Positions 1-8,126 of a stretch of DNA of 64,000 nucleotides are shown one piece after another. Origin of the DNA: an uncultured bacterium (GTDB lineage Bacteria; Verrucomicrobiota; Kiritimatiellia; CAIKKV01; CAITUY01); contig CAITUY010000083.1 in the NCBI GenBank assembly GCA_903895695.1, positions 1 to 64,000 of the forward strand, in the 5' to 3' direction. Both the position numbers and the translations under genes were made by a program. A model generated the notes under the pieces. It was not told where the DNA came from. It saw only the letters and a program-made list of their open reading frames with translations, and did no database searches. Numbering within the stretch: position 1 is the first letter of the stretch; each line of letters starts with the position of its first letter.

Positions 1-194
1 CATCCCCTGCAAATGCCCTCTTTCACCTCGCCCCGCTCTCCGCCAGCCGCACCGTAGCTATTCCGCTCCGTTCCGCGGCGACAGTTCCCGCCCACGCACT
101 CACCAAGCTCTCTCACAGCGCAACCGGCTCTGCCTCGGCTTGACGCGGTGCGGTTGAAATCGTACCAATGGCGGTCGATGACGGGAGGCGAGCT

Positions 195-692
195 GTGGGC
201 GACGATGAGACACTGTGGCATGTTCTGCATGTTAAGCCGCGATGCGAGAAGAAGATGGAGGAGTACTGCGTCGCCCGCCGGCTGACCTGCTACCTGCCGC
301 TTCGCGAGGAGACCAAGGTCTATCAGCGGCGGCGGGTCACCGTCCATAAACCCGTCTTTCCGGGCTATGTTTTCATCCAATTTTCGGCCGCAGCCCGCGT
401 GGAGGTGCTCAAGAGCAACCTGGTGGTCCGGGATTTGCCGGTGGTCGACCAGTCCGTGTTCGTGCGCCAGATCGAGCAGGTCCGTCTGGCCTTGGCGGCC
501 GATCCCACGCTGGATGCGTGCGGGGCGTTCACGGCCGGGCGGCGCGTCCGGATCACGGGAGGGCCGTTCATGGGGCTCGAGGGCGTCGTCCAGACGGTTC
601 GCGCCAAGACTCGCGTGATGCTGAACGTTGAGATGATCGGCCAGGCGCTGGCGGTCGAGGTCGGCATCGAGATGTTGGAGCGGGCGGACTAG
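195..692 (+). CDS. NusG/RfaH-like transcription antitermination factor (UpxY type)
   Basis: About 165 residues, the usual size of specialised NusG paralogues. The N-terminal half carries the NGN-domain pattern (LWHVLHVKPRCEKK, then YLPLREE and the FPGYVFIQF core near residues 55-63). The C-terminal third is a KOW domain (GRRVRITGGPFMGLEGVV). Such paralogues bind RNA polymerase and help it read through long surface-polysaccharide operons, and the next gene makes dTDP-sugar precursors, which fits. I chose the GTG at 195 because GGGAGG sits at 183-188 with a 6-base gap; the in-frame ATG at 168 has no ribosome-binding site. A poor promoter-like match (TTGACG at 140-145) lies upstream. Whether it acts on one operon (RfaH-like) or is the general NusG is not decidable here, but the absence of secE, rplK and rplA neighbours argues against the general NusG. 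Confidence 0.85.
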   Translation: MGDDETLWHVLHVKPRCEKKMEEYCVARRLTCYLPLREETKVYQRRRVTVHKPVFPGYVFIQFSAAARVEVLKSNLVVRDLPVVDQSVFVRQIEQVRLALAADPTLDACGAFTAGRRVRITGGPFMGLEGVVQTVRAKTRVMLNVEMIGQALAVEVGIEMLERAD

Positions 693-701
693 AGTCTATC
701 C

Positions 702-815
702 GAAGACCCTCTGCCACATGGAGCGGAGCCGCTTCCGGCTCCGGCCCTTCGATGGCACTCAGGGCAGGCCGGCGCGGGAAGCCGCGCCGCTCCAAGAAGA
801 GGCAGACAGGTTTTC
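702..815. repeat. Structured dispersed repeat, copy 1 (double-hairpin inverted repeat)
   Basis: Intergenic element made of two 27-base arms (720-746 and 767-793) that are inverted repeats of each other with four mismatches, around a 20-base core (747-766). Each arm folds alone into a 7-bp hairpin with a 6-base loop (724-730 with 737-743; 771-777 with 784-790). The four mismatches between arms form two compensatory base pairs. A second copy lies at 46645-46765, inverted apart from its core. Similarity to the second copy extends into both flanks, giving the limits used here. It resembles REP/BIME-like elements; no transposase is adjacent. Confidence 0.8.
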
Positions 816-857
816 GAATTGACTCTCAGGAGCGACGGAGCAGGACAGGAGCACACT

Positions 858-1757
858 ATGAAGACAGCAGGAGCGGGTGCGCAGTGGAAGGGCATTGTCC
901 TGGCGGGCGGGGCGGGCACGCGGTTGCACCCCATTACGCTGACGTCCAGCAAACAGCTCCTGCCGGTCTATGACAAGCCGATGGTCTACTACCCCCTGTC
1001 GACCCTCATGCTGGGGGGGATCCGGGACGTGTTGCTGATCTCCACGCCGGCCGATTTGCCCCGGTTCAGGGAGCTTTTCGGCGACGGCAGCCAACTTGGT
1101 CTGCGTCTGCAGTACGCGGAACAGCCCGAGCCCAAGGGGATTGCCCAGGCGTTCGTTATCGGCGCGGATTTCATCGGCACCTCGTCGGTCTGCCTTATCC
1201 TGGGCGACAATCTGTTCTACGGGAGCATGGATTTCTTGCGTGGCGCCATGCAGCGGAAGACGGGCGGCACCGTGTTTGGGTATCGCGTGCACGATCCCGA
1301 GCGGTATGGCGTCGTGGAGTTCGATTCCCAGGGCCGCGTGCTGAGCATCGAGGAGAAACCGAAACAGCCCAAGAGCCGGTATGCCGTTCCCGGCCTCTAC
1401 TGCTACGATCACCACGTCACGGGAATCGCACGTGCGCTCAAGCCGTCGGCCCGGGACGAACTGGAGATTACCGACGTCAACAAGGCGTACCTGGCCCGTG
1501 AGTCCCTCCACGTGGAGTTGCTGGGGCGGGGGATGGCGTGGCTCGACACGGGAACGCCGCAGAGCCTGCTGGAGGCCTCAAACTTCGTCTCGACCATCGA
1601 GAATCGCCAGGGGCTGAAGATCGGGTGCATCGAGGAGGTGGCCTACAGCATGGGGTTCATCGACCGCAGGCAGCTCGAACGGCTAGCCGCGGCGCTGGGC
1701 AAGAGCGACTACGGCCGCTATTTGCGTGCGCTTACCCCGCACAACCGACGGGCGTGA
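858..1757 (+). CDS. rfbA: Glucose-1-phosphate thymidylyltransferase
   Basis: A 299-residue nucleotidyltransferase that joins dTTP and glucose-1-phosphate to make dTDP-glucose, the first step of dTDP-rhamnose and related sugar synthesis. The N-terminal nucleotide-binding motif GGAGTRL (17-23), the [12 protein letters not shown] segment (30-41), the LGDN motif near 120, EEKP near 163 and the WLDTGTP motif near 230 are the family hallmarks. Start is the ATG at 858 with AGGAG at 847-851; a TTG 39 bases upstream in frame lacks such a site. It follows the NusG-like gene, separated by a structured repeat. No rfbB, rfbC or rfbD is nearby, so the remaining pathway genes must lie elsewhere. Confidence 0.95.
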   Translation: MKTAGAGAQWKGIVLAGGAGTRLHPITLTSSKQLLPVYDKPMVYYPLSTLMLGGIRDVLLISTPADLPRFRELFGDGSQLGLRLQYAEQPEPKGIAQAFVIGADFIGTSSVCLILGDNLFYGSMDFLRGAMQRKTGGTVFGYRVHDPERYGVVEFDSQGRVLSIEEKPKQPKSRYAVPGLYCYDHHVTGIARALKPSARDELEITDVNKAYLARESLHVELLGRGMAWLDTGTPQSLLEASNFVSTIENRQGLKIGCIEEVAYSMGFIDRRQLERLAAALGKSDYGRYLRALTPHNRRA

Positions 1758-1764
1758 CCGGCGA

Positions 1765-1794
1765 TTGCCTGACCAGCCCCGAGTTTGGTATAAT
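1765..1794 (+). promoter_or_regulatory. Sigma-70-type promoter candidate
   Basis: TTGCCT at 1765-1770 and a perfect TATAAT at 1789-1794, separated by 18 bases, 20 bases before the start of the gene at 1814. The perfect -10 box in GC-rich surroundings makes chance less likely; the -35 matches four of six positions. Confidence 0.55.
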
Positions 1795-1813
1795 TTTTCA
1801 CAAGAGGGACGCG

Positions 1814-2458
1814 ATGGCGGGAATCTTAAACAACACAGGCGATGCCAAGGCGGGCTCGTACGGCGCCAAGACACTGTATGTCCGCGGTTTCCCCTACGCC
1901 AATACGGCGGCCAAGTTTTGGACCTCGGTGCTGGATGAGGTGTTCGCGGCTTATCCCCCGGGCACGGCGCTGGAGCTGGCAGCTTCGTCAGGCGGACCGC
2001 TCGTGCCGGTGTTGCTGACTCCTGAGATCATGTTGCAGCGCGGCATGGACCGCCTGACCGAAGACGAAAACCAGGAGACCCTCCATGATGCCATGGCCGT
2101 GCTCGAGCTGATCGGTCCGCCGGGCAGCATCTCCCTGCGCATGATCCCGCCGGGTAAGGACGCCGAGCCGCAGGAAATCGAACTGGATTATCTCGACGCC
2201 GATCTCCTGCCGTTCCTGCTGGCGTGGCTGCTCGAGTGGGCCAGTGTCGCCGATGCGCTTTGGAACCAGCCGCGGGTGCGAGGAGCATTTTCCGGCGACG
2301 ACCCGACGCGTCGGTTTCGTTACCTTGTCGCCTTTGAACTGCGCAGCCGGTTGCTGAGCGAAGAACTCTACCATCGGAATTTGCGCCTGCATTTCCGGCG
2401 TGAGCCCTTGCCCCAGCCCGAACCGGCGGAGCCCGTCAGCCCCCCGCGGCCTGCATGA
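1814..2458 (+). CDS. Hypothetical protein, 214 residues
   Basis: I do not recognise the family. The protein is acidic and soluble, without signal peptide or membrane helix. A central stretch is rich in Glu/Asp and Leu (RLTEDENQETLHDAMAVLELIG near 80-100, DYLDADLLPFLLAWLLEW near 125-142) and looks mostly helical. The last 15 residues are Pro/Glu-rich and probably disordered. ATG 1814 is chosen because a good promoter ends 19 bases before it and GAGGGA (1804-1809) precedes it; longer in-frame openings run back through rfbA and are shadows. Its end overlaps the convergent deacetylase-fold gene by 23 bases. Expression from its own promoter suggests independence from rfbA. Confidence 0.7.
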   Translation: MAGILNNTGDAKAGSYGAKTLYVRGFPYANTAAKFWTSVLDEVFAAYPPGTALELAASSGGPLVPVLLTPEIMLQRGMDRLTEDENQETLHDAMAVLELIGPPGSISLRMIPPGKDAEPQEIELDYLDADLLPFLLAWLLEWASVADALWNQPRVRGAFSGDDPTRRFRYLVAFELRSRLLSEELYHRNLRLHFRREPLPQPEPAEPVSPPRPA

Positions 2459-3386
2459 GTGCACCCACGTGGGCGCTGACACTGCCGGCCAGCGCTTCCG
2501 GCTGGTAGCCGCCCTCCAGCACGGAAACGACGCTGCCGGCCGCAGAAACGGCGGCCATGTCGCAGACCTGCCGCGTCAGGCCGGCAAAGCCATTCTCCGT
2601 GAGCTGAACACCGCCCAGGGGATCGCCGAGGTGGGCATCGAAGCCGGCTGAAATAAGGATGAGTTCCGGCCGAAAGCGGGCAATGGCCGGGCGGACCTCC
2701 TCGTGGAACGCGCGTTCGTAGTCGATATCCGTGGCGCCGGCTGCCATGGGAAGATTCAGCGTGAACCCCTCGCCGGCACCCGTGCCGCGTTCGTGGTTTC
2801 GTCCGCTTCCAGGGTACAGGGGGAACTGGTGCAAGCTGACAAACAGGACGGACGGGTCGCTCTCGAAGGCGTGTTGGGTTCCATTGCCGTGATGCACGTC
2901 CCAGTCGATGATCGCGACCCGGTCCACGCCGCGTTGACGGCGCGCGTAGGCCGCGCCCACGGCGACGTTGTTGAAGAAGCAGAACCCCATGGCCCGGTCC
3001 CGCTCGGCATGGTGCCCGGGCGGGCGCACGGCGCAGAACGCGTTCGCCGCCCGGCCGTCGAGCACGGCATCGATGGCGGTCAGGACGGCACCGGCCGCAC
3101 GGCAGGCGGCGGCGTAGGTGCCGGTCGAGGCGACGGTGTCCGGGGCGGCCTCGAACACGCGTTCGGCGGCGCAGCGCGCGGCCAGCCCGTCGATGTAAGC
3201 CGGGTCGTGGATCGCGGCGAGTTCGTCACGCGTGGCGTCGCGCGGCGCCAGGTGCAGCAGCCGGTCCCACTGGCCAACGGCCTGGAGCCGAGCCAGGATG
3301 CTTTTGAGGCGCGAGGATTGTTCCGGGTGCCGCCCGCCGGTGCGGTGCCCCAGGAATAGTGGGTCATAAAGAAAGGCCGTGGGCAT
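2436..3386 (-). CDS. Histone deacetylase-fold amidohydrolase (AcuC/HDAC-like)
   Basis: About 316 residues, a single arginase/deacetylase-fold domain. Zn-dependent enzymes of this family remove acyl groups from acetyl-lysine or acetylpolyamines. Visible motifs are RPPGHH (121-126, the catalytic His pair), GFCFFNN (134-140), DWDVHHGNGT (161-170, with metal ligands Asp163 and His165), a second metal Asp in SAGFDAH and the C-terminal EGGY carrying the transition-state-stabilising Tyr. All catalytic positions appear intact. The ATG at 3386 is preferred to a GTG at 3407, which would add seven residues; neither has a strong ribosome-binding site. Substrate cannot be told: no acs or polyamine gene is adjacent. 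The gene converges on and slightly overlaps the hypothetical gene ending at 2458. Confidence 0.92.
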   Translation of the reverse strand: MPTAFLYDPLFLGHRTGGRHPEQSSRLKSILARLQAVGQWDRLLHLAPRDATRDELAAIHDPAYIDGLAARCAAERVFEAAPDTVASTGTYAAACRAAGAVLTAIDAVLDGRAANAFCAVRPPGHHAERDRAMGFCFFNNVAVGAAYARRQRGVDRVAIIDWDVHHGNGTQHAFESDPSVLFVSLHQFPLYPGSGRNHERGTGAGEGFTLNLPMAAGATDIDYERAFHEEVRPAIARFRPELILISAGFDAHLGDPLGGVQLTENGFAGLTRQVCDMAAVSAAGSVVSVLEGGYQPEALAGSVSAHVGALMQAAGG

Positions 3387-3431
3387 GGGTGTCGTCTCGT
3401 ACGGCACTGTAGTGGCCCGGGCCGAAGAGCG

Positions 3432-3770
3432 TCAACTGCGACCTGAACTCTTGCGGTAGACCGGCCCGCTTTCGGCCGCCTTGAGGATCGCCGGTTCGGT
3501 GACGGGGAGGGGGGCGTGGTCGTCGTCTGCGAGAATGGCACGGACTACTTGCCGGTACACGGCCGCCGCATCCTGGCCCAGTGCCTGGCAGACCCAAAGA
3601 AACTCGATCATATCCAACCGGCGCTCGCCCGTCTCGATCCGCCACACAAAAGAGTGTTCGCGGCCGAGCTTCCGGGCCAGGTCGCGCTGCGTCAGGCCCG
3701 CCTGCTTGCGCATCGCGACGAGTTTGGCGCGCACGTGTCCGTAGGCTGGACTGTGAACCGATTTCAGCAT
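3432..3770 (-). CDS. XRE-family helix-turn-helix regulator
   Basis: A 112-residue protein with one XRE/Cro-type HTH near residues 12-65: VRAKLVAMRKQAGLTQRDLARKL, then HSFVWRIETGERRLDMIEFL. The C-terminal 40 residues show no known domain. The ATG at 3770 is chosen as the start immediately before the conserved domain; the frame stays open upstream to 4154 but that part is low-complexity shadow. A TATAAA box on the minus strand (3777-3782) lies only 6 bases before the ATG, so the transcript may be leaderless. The gene lies alone between the deacetylase-fold gene and the divergent phosphate operon; control of either neighbour is possible but not shown. Confidence 0.8.
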   Translation of the reverse strand: MLKSVHSPAYGHVRAKLVAMRKQAGLTQRDLARKLGREHSFVWRIETGERRLDMIEFLWVCQALGQDAAAVYRQVVRAILADDDHAPLPVTEPAILKAAESGPVYRKSSGRS

Positions 3771-4059
3771 GCCCGGTTTTATACGCCACACCGCTGGATG
3801 GCCGCAAAATGCGGGCACCATCTGCGGAACGGTGGCCGGCCGTCGTGCAGGGACCCTTGGCCTTGAATGTGGGAGGCGCGCTCCTTGCCCTGAGTTCCGT
3901 CGATGGGCGCCGCGCCGATTCTGTCCGGGCGGTTCGCCTTGACCCCGGGCGAAGTGTTGGGGTAGCGTTAGGTCCTCTGTCCGAGCCGGCTTGTGCCGAC
4001 AGCCGAGGGCATCCGAGCGGGCCAATAAGTCACACGAAATCCTAGGGAAGGGGACTACC

Positions 4060-4860
4060 ATGCTGCGACAGTGGATGAGTTGGGCGGGAGTGTTGTTTTT
4101 GGCGGGCGTTCTGGCTGTGGCCGGTTGCGGCAAGCAGCGGGCAGCCTTTACCATGGCCGGGTCTACGGCATTCCAACCGTTTGCCGAGAAACTGGCCGAT
4201 CAGTACATGGCGGCGCATCCGGATGTGTCCATCACGGTCCAGGGCGGTGGCTCGGCCGTGGGCGTTCAGGCGGCATTGTCCGGCGCGGCCCAGATTGGTA
4301 TGGCCGACCTCGTGACCTTGCCGCCCGAGGCCTCGCCGTTAAAAAGCCTGGTTGTAGCCCGGGACGGCATCGCGATCGTCGTGAGCCCGAAGAACCCCGT
4401 GACCCAGTTGACCCTGGACCAGGTACGGCGCATCTTCAACGGCGAGATCCGCACATGGAAGGAACTCGGCGGCGACGATCACCCGATCGCGGTGGTTTCC
4501 CGCGAGGCCGGGTCCGGCACGCGGTCCTCGTTCGAACAGATCGTCGGCAAGGTGAAACTCACGCCCGAGGCGATCATCCAGGACTCCAACGGCACCATAC
4601 GCGAAACGGTGGCCAATGATGTCAACGCGATCGGCTACTTGTCACACGGGCTGTTGAACGACCGCATCAAAGCCGTCGAGGTGGATGGGTATCTCTGCAC
4701 GGAGGAATCGATCATGGCCGGGCACTACCGGCTCGTCCGGCCGATCTTTCTGCTGACGCGCGGCGAGCCCGGCGCGACAAGCAAGGGATTCCTCGACTAC
4801 ATCCTGTCTGAGGAAGGCCAGTCGATGATCCACAGCAACGGCCTGATTCGGGCGAAGTAG
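4060..4860 (+). CDS. pstS: Phosphate ABC transporter substrate-binding lipoprotein
   Basis: A 266-residue periplasmic phosphate-binding protein. The N-terminus is a lipoprotein signal (hydrophobic run at 8-20, lipobox AVAGC with Cys23). The mature part begins with the typical AGSTAFQPFAEKLA motif, followed by VQGGGSAVGVQAAL and SREAGSGTRSSFE, all phosphate-contacting loops of PstS. Start ATG 4060 follows AGGGAAGGGG (4044-4053). It is first in a tightly packed operon with pstC, pstA, two pstB genes and phoU. I looked for a Pho box (repeated CTGTCA) upstream and did not see one, so PhoB-type control is not supported by the sequence. Confidence 0.95.
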   Translation: MLRQWMSWAGVLFLAGVLAVAGCGKQRAAFTMAGSTAFQPFAEKLADQYMAAHPDVSITVQGGGSAVGVQAALSGAAQIGMADLVTLPPEASPLKSLVVARDGIAIVVSPKNPVTQLTLDQVRRIFNGEIRTWKELGGDDHPIAVVSREAGSGTRSSFEQIVGKVKLTPEAIIQDSNGTIRETVANDVNAIGYLSHGLLNDRIKAVEVDGYLCTEESIMAGHYRLVRPIFLLTRGEPGATSKGFLDYILSEEGQSMIHSNGLIRAK

Positions 4861-4863
4861 GCA

Positions 4864-5721
4864 GTGAGGGTTAACAGCGAACAATTGGTGCGGCGCGGGC
4901 TGATGCTGGTGGCCTTTTCGGCGCTCGCCAGCCTGCTCCTCATTGCCGTGTTCATCCTCAAGGAAGGCGTGCCCTTCTTCTTCAAGTATGGACTGGGACA
5001 CTTCTTGTTCGGTCTGACCTGGGATCCGCAGGCGGGCCAGTTCGGGATCTACCCGATGATCGTGGCGTCGCTATGGGTCACCCTGGGGGCCATGGCGATC
5101 GGGGCTCCGCTCGGAATTGCCGGAGCGATCTTCCTGAACGAATTCGTGCCGCGCTCCGTATTGCGGGTGGTCAAGCCCACCATCGAGCTGCTGGCGGGCA
5201 TTCCGTCGGTCGTCTACGGGTTTCTCGGCGTCATGGTACTGGCGCCATTCATCCGCGCGCATCTGGGCGGGCCGGGGCTGTCCATCCTGGCCGCGTCCGT
5301 AATCCTCGGCATCATGGTGCTGCCCACGGTGATCAGCATTTCCACGGATGCGATCGGCGCCGTGCCCAATTCCTACCGCGAGGGGGCCCTGGCCCTGGGG
5401 GCGACCCGGTGGCAGAGCGTCACCCTGGTGACGGTCAAGGCTGCGCGGTCGGGCATCATCGCCAGTATCATCCTGGCGATGGGGCGGGCGTTGGGCGAAA
5501 CCATGGCGGTGATCATGGTGGTGGGCAACGCCGTCAAGGTGCCGCATTCCGCCCTGGATTCTGCGCGGACCCTGACGGCGAATATCGCGCTCGAGATGGG
5601 CTACGCCACCGGCCTGCACCGGGAAGCCCTTTTCGCTACTGGTGTTGTGCTCTTCGTCGTCATCATGCTGCTTAACGCCATGGCCACGTCGGCCATCAAG
5701 GCCGGGGGCCGCCGGGCATGA
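4864..5721 (+). CDS. pstC: Phosphate ABC transporter permease
   Basis: A 285-residue inner-membrane permease with about six hydrophobic segments (first at residues 12-30). The binding-protein-dependent transport loop is visible as ISTDAIGAVPNSYREGALALGATRWQSV, which docks on the ATPases, and GRALGETMAVIMVVGNA follows in the next membrane segment. Start is GTG 4864, three bases after the pstS stop; it lacks a clear ribosome-binding site, suggesting coupling to pstS. Its end overlaps pstA by four bases (ATGA). It pairs with PstA to form the membrane channel for phosphate. Confidence 0.95.
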   Translation: MRVNSEQLVRRGLMLVAFSALASLLLIAVFILKEGVPFFFKYGLGHFLFGLTWDPQAGQFGIYPMIVASLWVTLGAMAIGAPLGIAGAIFLNEFVPRSVLRVVKPTIELLAGIPSVVYGFLGVMVLAPFIRAHLGGPGLSILAASVILGIMVLPTVISISTDAIGAVPNSYREGALALGATRWQSVTLVTVKAARSGIIASIILAMGRALGETMAVIMVVGNAVKVPHSALDSARTLTANIALEMGYATGLHREALFATGVVLFVVIMLLNAMATSAIKAGGRRA

Positions 5722-6557
5722 GGGTGCCCCCCAAGTACGCGCAGGTCCTGGCCGTAGCGTTGCTCGGGGCCGCGACGCTGCTGACCCTCGTGGTGCTGGT
5801 CTTCATCATTGTCTTCGTGCTGACCAAGGGTCTCCCCACGGTCAATGCCGCTTTTCTGTTCACAGTGCCTCGCGACATGGGCCGGTCGGGCGGCATCCTG
5901 CCCACGCTGATCGGCACCGTGCTTCTGCCCCTCCTGGCGCTGGTCATCGCGCTGCCGTTGGGCGTCGGCACGGCCGTGTACCTGACCGAGTACACGCGCG
6001 AGAGCCGCGTGACGCGAATGCTCAGTTTCGGCGCCGACTGCCTGGCGGGCATTCCATCGATCATCTTCGGCCTGTTCGGCTTTATTTTCTTTGTGGTCAT
6101 GCTGCACATGGGCTGGTGCCTGCTGGCCGGCGGCCTGACGCTGGCGATCATGATTCTGCCTACGATCATCCGCACGTCGGAAGAGGCCATCCGGGCCGTG
6201 CCGAACGCCTATCGCGAGGTCAGCTTTTCGCTTGGTGCCACGCGGTGGGAGACCGTGCTCAAGGTGGTGTTGCCCAACGCGCTGCCGGGCATCGTCACGG
6301 GCATCATGCTCGGCATCGCCCGCTGCATCGGGGAGACCGCCGCCGTGATCTTCACCGCCGGCTCGTCGCTGCGCATGCCGACTTCCGTCTTTGACTCGGT
6401 TCGGACCATGTCCGTCCACTTCTACATCCTGGCGCGCGAAGGCATTTCCAGCGAAAATGCCTACGGCACCGCCGCCGTGCTGGTCATATCCGTCCTGGCC
6501 GTCAACCTCGTCGCCTACGGGCTCATGCACCGGTTCATCTCCCGGAGGACCCGCTGA
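5718..6557 (+). CDS. pstA: Phosphate ABC transporter permease
   Basis: A 279-residue permease, partner of PstC. The coupling loop reads TSEEAIRAVPNAYREVSFSLGATRWETV, and GIARCIGETAAVIFTAG follows in the next helix. About six membrane segments are evident. It overlaps pstC by four bases and shares one base with the next gene (TGATG), so the operon is translationally coupled. Because the two ATPases that follow differ, each permease's coupling loop may prefer one of them; which pairs with which cannot be read from sequence alone. Confidence 0.95.
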   Translation: MRVPPKYAQVLAVALLGAATLLTLVVLVFIIVFVLTKGLPTVNAAFLFTVPRDMGRSGGILPTLIGTVLLPLLALVIALPLGVGTAVYLTEYTRESRVTRMLSFGADCLAGIPSIIFGLFGFIFFVVMLHMGWCLLAGGLTLAIMILPTIIRTSEEAIRAVPNAYREVSFSLGATRWETVLKVVLPNALPGIVTGIMLGIARCIGETAAVIFTAGSSLRMPTSVFDSVRTMSVHFYILAREGISSENAYGTAAVLVISVLAVNLVAYGLMHRFISRRTR

Positions 6558-7324
6558 TGAGCGATAATCAGGCCAAGATCGTCGTGCGGGATTTCTCCGT
6601 GTTCCACGGGAAGTTGCAGTCCCTGCGAAGCCTCACGATGTCGATTCCGGCCCACCGCATCCTGGGCATCATCGGCCCGTCGGGTTCGGGAAAGACGACT
6701 TTCCTGCGCGCACTGAACCGGCTGAACGACCTGTCGCCCGAAACGCGCGCCGAGGGCCAGGCCGTGCTGGATGGCGAGGATATCTACCATCCCGACTACG
6801 ACGTCGTGCGTCTGCGCAAGCGGGTCGGCATGCTGTTCGCCTTGCCCGTGGCCCTGCCGCTCAGTATCTATGAAAACGTCGTGTACGGGCCGCGCTTGTC
6901 GGGCGTGCGCGACCGGCGCCGGCTGGCCGACCTGGTCGAGCGCAGCCTCAAGGATGCCTTCCTGTGGGACGAAGTCAAAGACCGCCTGCAGACCTCCGGT
7001 ATGCGCCTGTCCGGCGGCCAGCAGCAACGCCTTTGCCTGGCCCGCGTGCTGGCCATGGAGCAGCTCGAAGTGATCCTGCTCGACGAGCCGTGCTCGGGGC
7101 TGGACCCGATCTCCACGGCCAAGATCGAGGAGGCGCTCACGCTGCTCAAGGCCAAGTACACCATCGTCCTCGTGACCAACAATACCAAGCAAGCGGCCCG
7201 CGTCGCCGACGACACGGCTTTCTTCCTCATGGGTGAACTCGTTGAGTACGGTGTGACCCAGCGGCTCTTCACCATTCCCCGGGACGCGCGTACGAGCGAC
7301 TACGTGACAGGACGGTTCGGATGA
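6557..7324 (+). CDS. pstB: Phosphate ABC transporter ATPase 1, lacking Q-loop Gln and switch His
   Basis: A 255-residue ABC ATPase of the PstB family. Walker [10 protein letters not shown] (40-48), the signature LSGGQ (151-155) and Walker B VILLDE (172-177, catalytic Glu177) are intact. Two key residues are missing: the Q-loop, normally VFQRPNPFP, reads LFALPVALP with Ala95 for Gln, and the switch motif, normally VTHN, reads VTNN with Asn208 for His. Such a subunit would be expected to hydrolyse ATP poorly at its own site but can offer its signature to a partner. It overlaps pstB2 by four bases. The neighbour has the opposite defect, which suggests an obligate heterodimer rather than a decayed duplicate. 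Confidence 0.93.
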   Translation: MSDNQAKIVVRDFSVFHGKLQSLRSLTMSIPAHRILGIIGPSGSGKTTFLRALNRLNDLSPETRAEGQAVLDGEDIYHPDYDVVRLRKRVGMLFALPVALPLSIYENVVYGPRLSGVRDRRRLADLVERSLKDAFLWDEVKDRLQTSGMRLSGGQQQRLCLARVLAMEQLEVILLDEPCSGLDPISTAKIEEALTLLKAKYTIVLVTNNTKQAARVADDTAFFLMGELVEYGVTQRLFTIPRDARTSDYVTGRFG

Positions 7325-8091
7325 CGACGCAGACGCTAGACGCCATTATCAGCATTCGGAACCTGGACCTCCATTACGGCCAGTTCCAGGCGCTCAAGAG
7401 CGTGCCGCTGGACGTCCGGACGCGGAAGATCACCGCCTTGATCGGCCCGTCGGGTTGCGGCAAATCAACGTTGCTGCGCTGCCTGAACCGCATGAACGAC
7501 CTGATCCCGGGCTGCCGGGTCGCCGGCAAGGTGCTGTTCGAGGGGCGCGACATCTACGCCTCCGGTGAGGATGTGTGCCTCCTGCGCAAGCGGGTGGGGA
7601 TGGTCTTCCAGCGGCCGAATCCGTTCCCCCTCTCGATCCGCGAAAACGTCGTGTTCGGCCTGCGCGTGGCCGGGGTCCGCGAGCGCGCCCGTCTCGATAC
7701 GATCGTCGAGCGCAGTTTGACCGCGGCCTGGCTGTGGGATCAACTCAAGGACCGTCTCGACGAGCCGGCGCTCGGCCTGCCGCTCGACCAGCAGCAACGC
7801 CTGTGCGTGGCCCGCCTGCTGGCCGTCGAGCCCGAGGTGATCCTCATGGACGAGCCGTGTTCGGCGCTCGACCCCATTGCCACGGCACGCATCGAGGAGC
7901 TGATGATCGAGCTAAAGAAACGTTACACGATCGCGATTGTGACGCATAATATGCAGCAGGCCGCCCGTATCTCCGACTTCTCGGGCTACATGCTGCTGGG
8001 CGAGATGGTGGAGTTCGGCCCGACGGCGGGCGTGTTTACGAGTCCGAAGGACAAGCGGACGCAGGATTACGTGAGCGGGCGGTATGGCTGA
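7321..8091 (+). CDS. pstB: Phosphate ABC transporter ATPase 2, degenerate signature motif
   Basis: A 256-residue PstB-family ATPase. Walker [10 protein letters not shown] (42-50), Q-loop VFQRPNPFP (Gln97), Walker B VILMDE (Glu178), D-loop and switch VTHN (His209) are all canonical. The ABC signature, normally LSGGQQQR, reads LPLDQQQR (153-160), so the Ser and both Gly that clamp the gamma phosphate of the opposite site are lost. In a dimer with PstB1 this gives one fully canonical site (Walker A, Q and His from PstB2 with LSGGQ from PstB1) and one degenerate site. It overlaps pstB1 by four bases and precedes phoU by 35. Confidence 0.93.
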   Translation: MTTQTLDAIISIRNLDLHYGQFQALKSVPLDVRTRKITALIGPSGCGKSTLLRCLNRMNDLIPGCRVAGKVLFEGRDIYASGEDVCLLRKRVGMVFQRPNPFPLSIRENVVFGLRVAGVRERARLDTIVERSLTAAWLWDQLKDRLDEPALGLPLDQQQRLCVARLLAVEPEVILMDEPCSALDPIATARIEELMIELKKRYTIAIVTHNMQQAARISDFSGYMLLGEMVEFGPTAGVFTSPKDKRTQDYVSGRYG

Positions 8092-8126
8092 GGCCGCGCG
8101 GGCGGCCGGGAAACAAGGAGCGCGAC

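Noticed and set aside
1538..1813. N-terminal extension of the hypothetical protein through rfbA
   Set aside because: It is a shadow frame inside rfbA, and a perfect TATAAT promoter lies just before ATG 1814.
3771..4059. Pho box upstream of pstS
   Set aside because: I searched for CTGTCA-type direct repeats with 11-base spacing and found only a weak CTGTC...GACAG inverted pair (3977-4001), which does not fit.
3432..4154. A 240-residue version of the XRE regulator starting at 4154
   Set aside because: The extra N-terminal 128 residues are Arg/Pro/His low-complexity, overlap the promoter region of pstS, and the HTH domain starts naturally at 3770.
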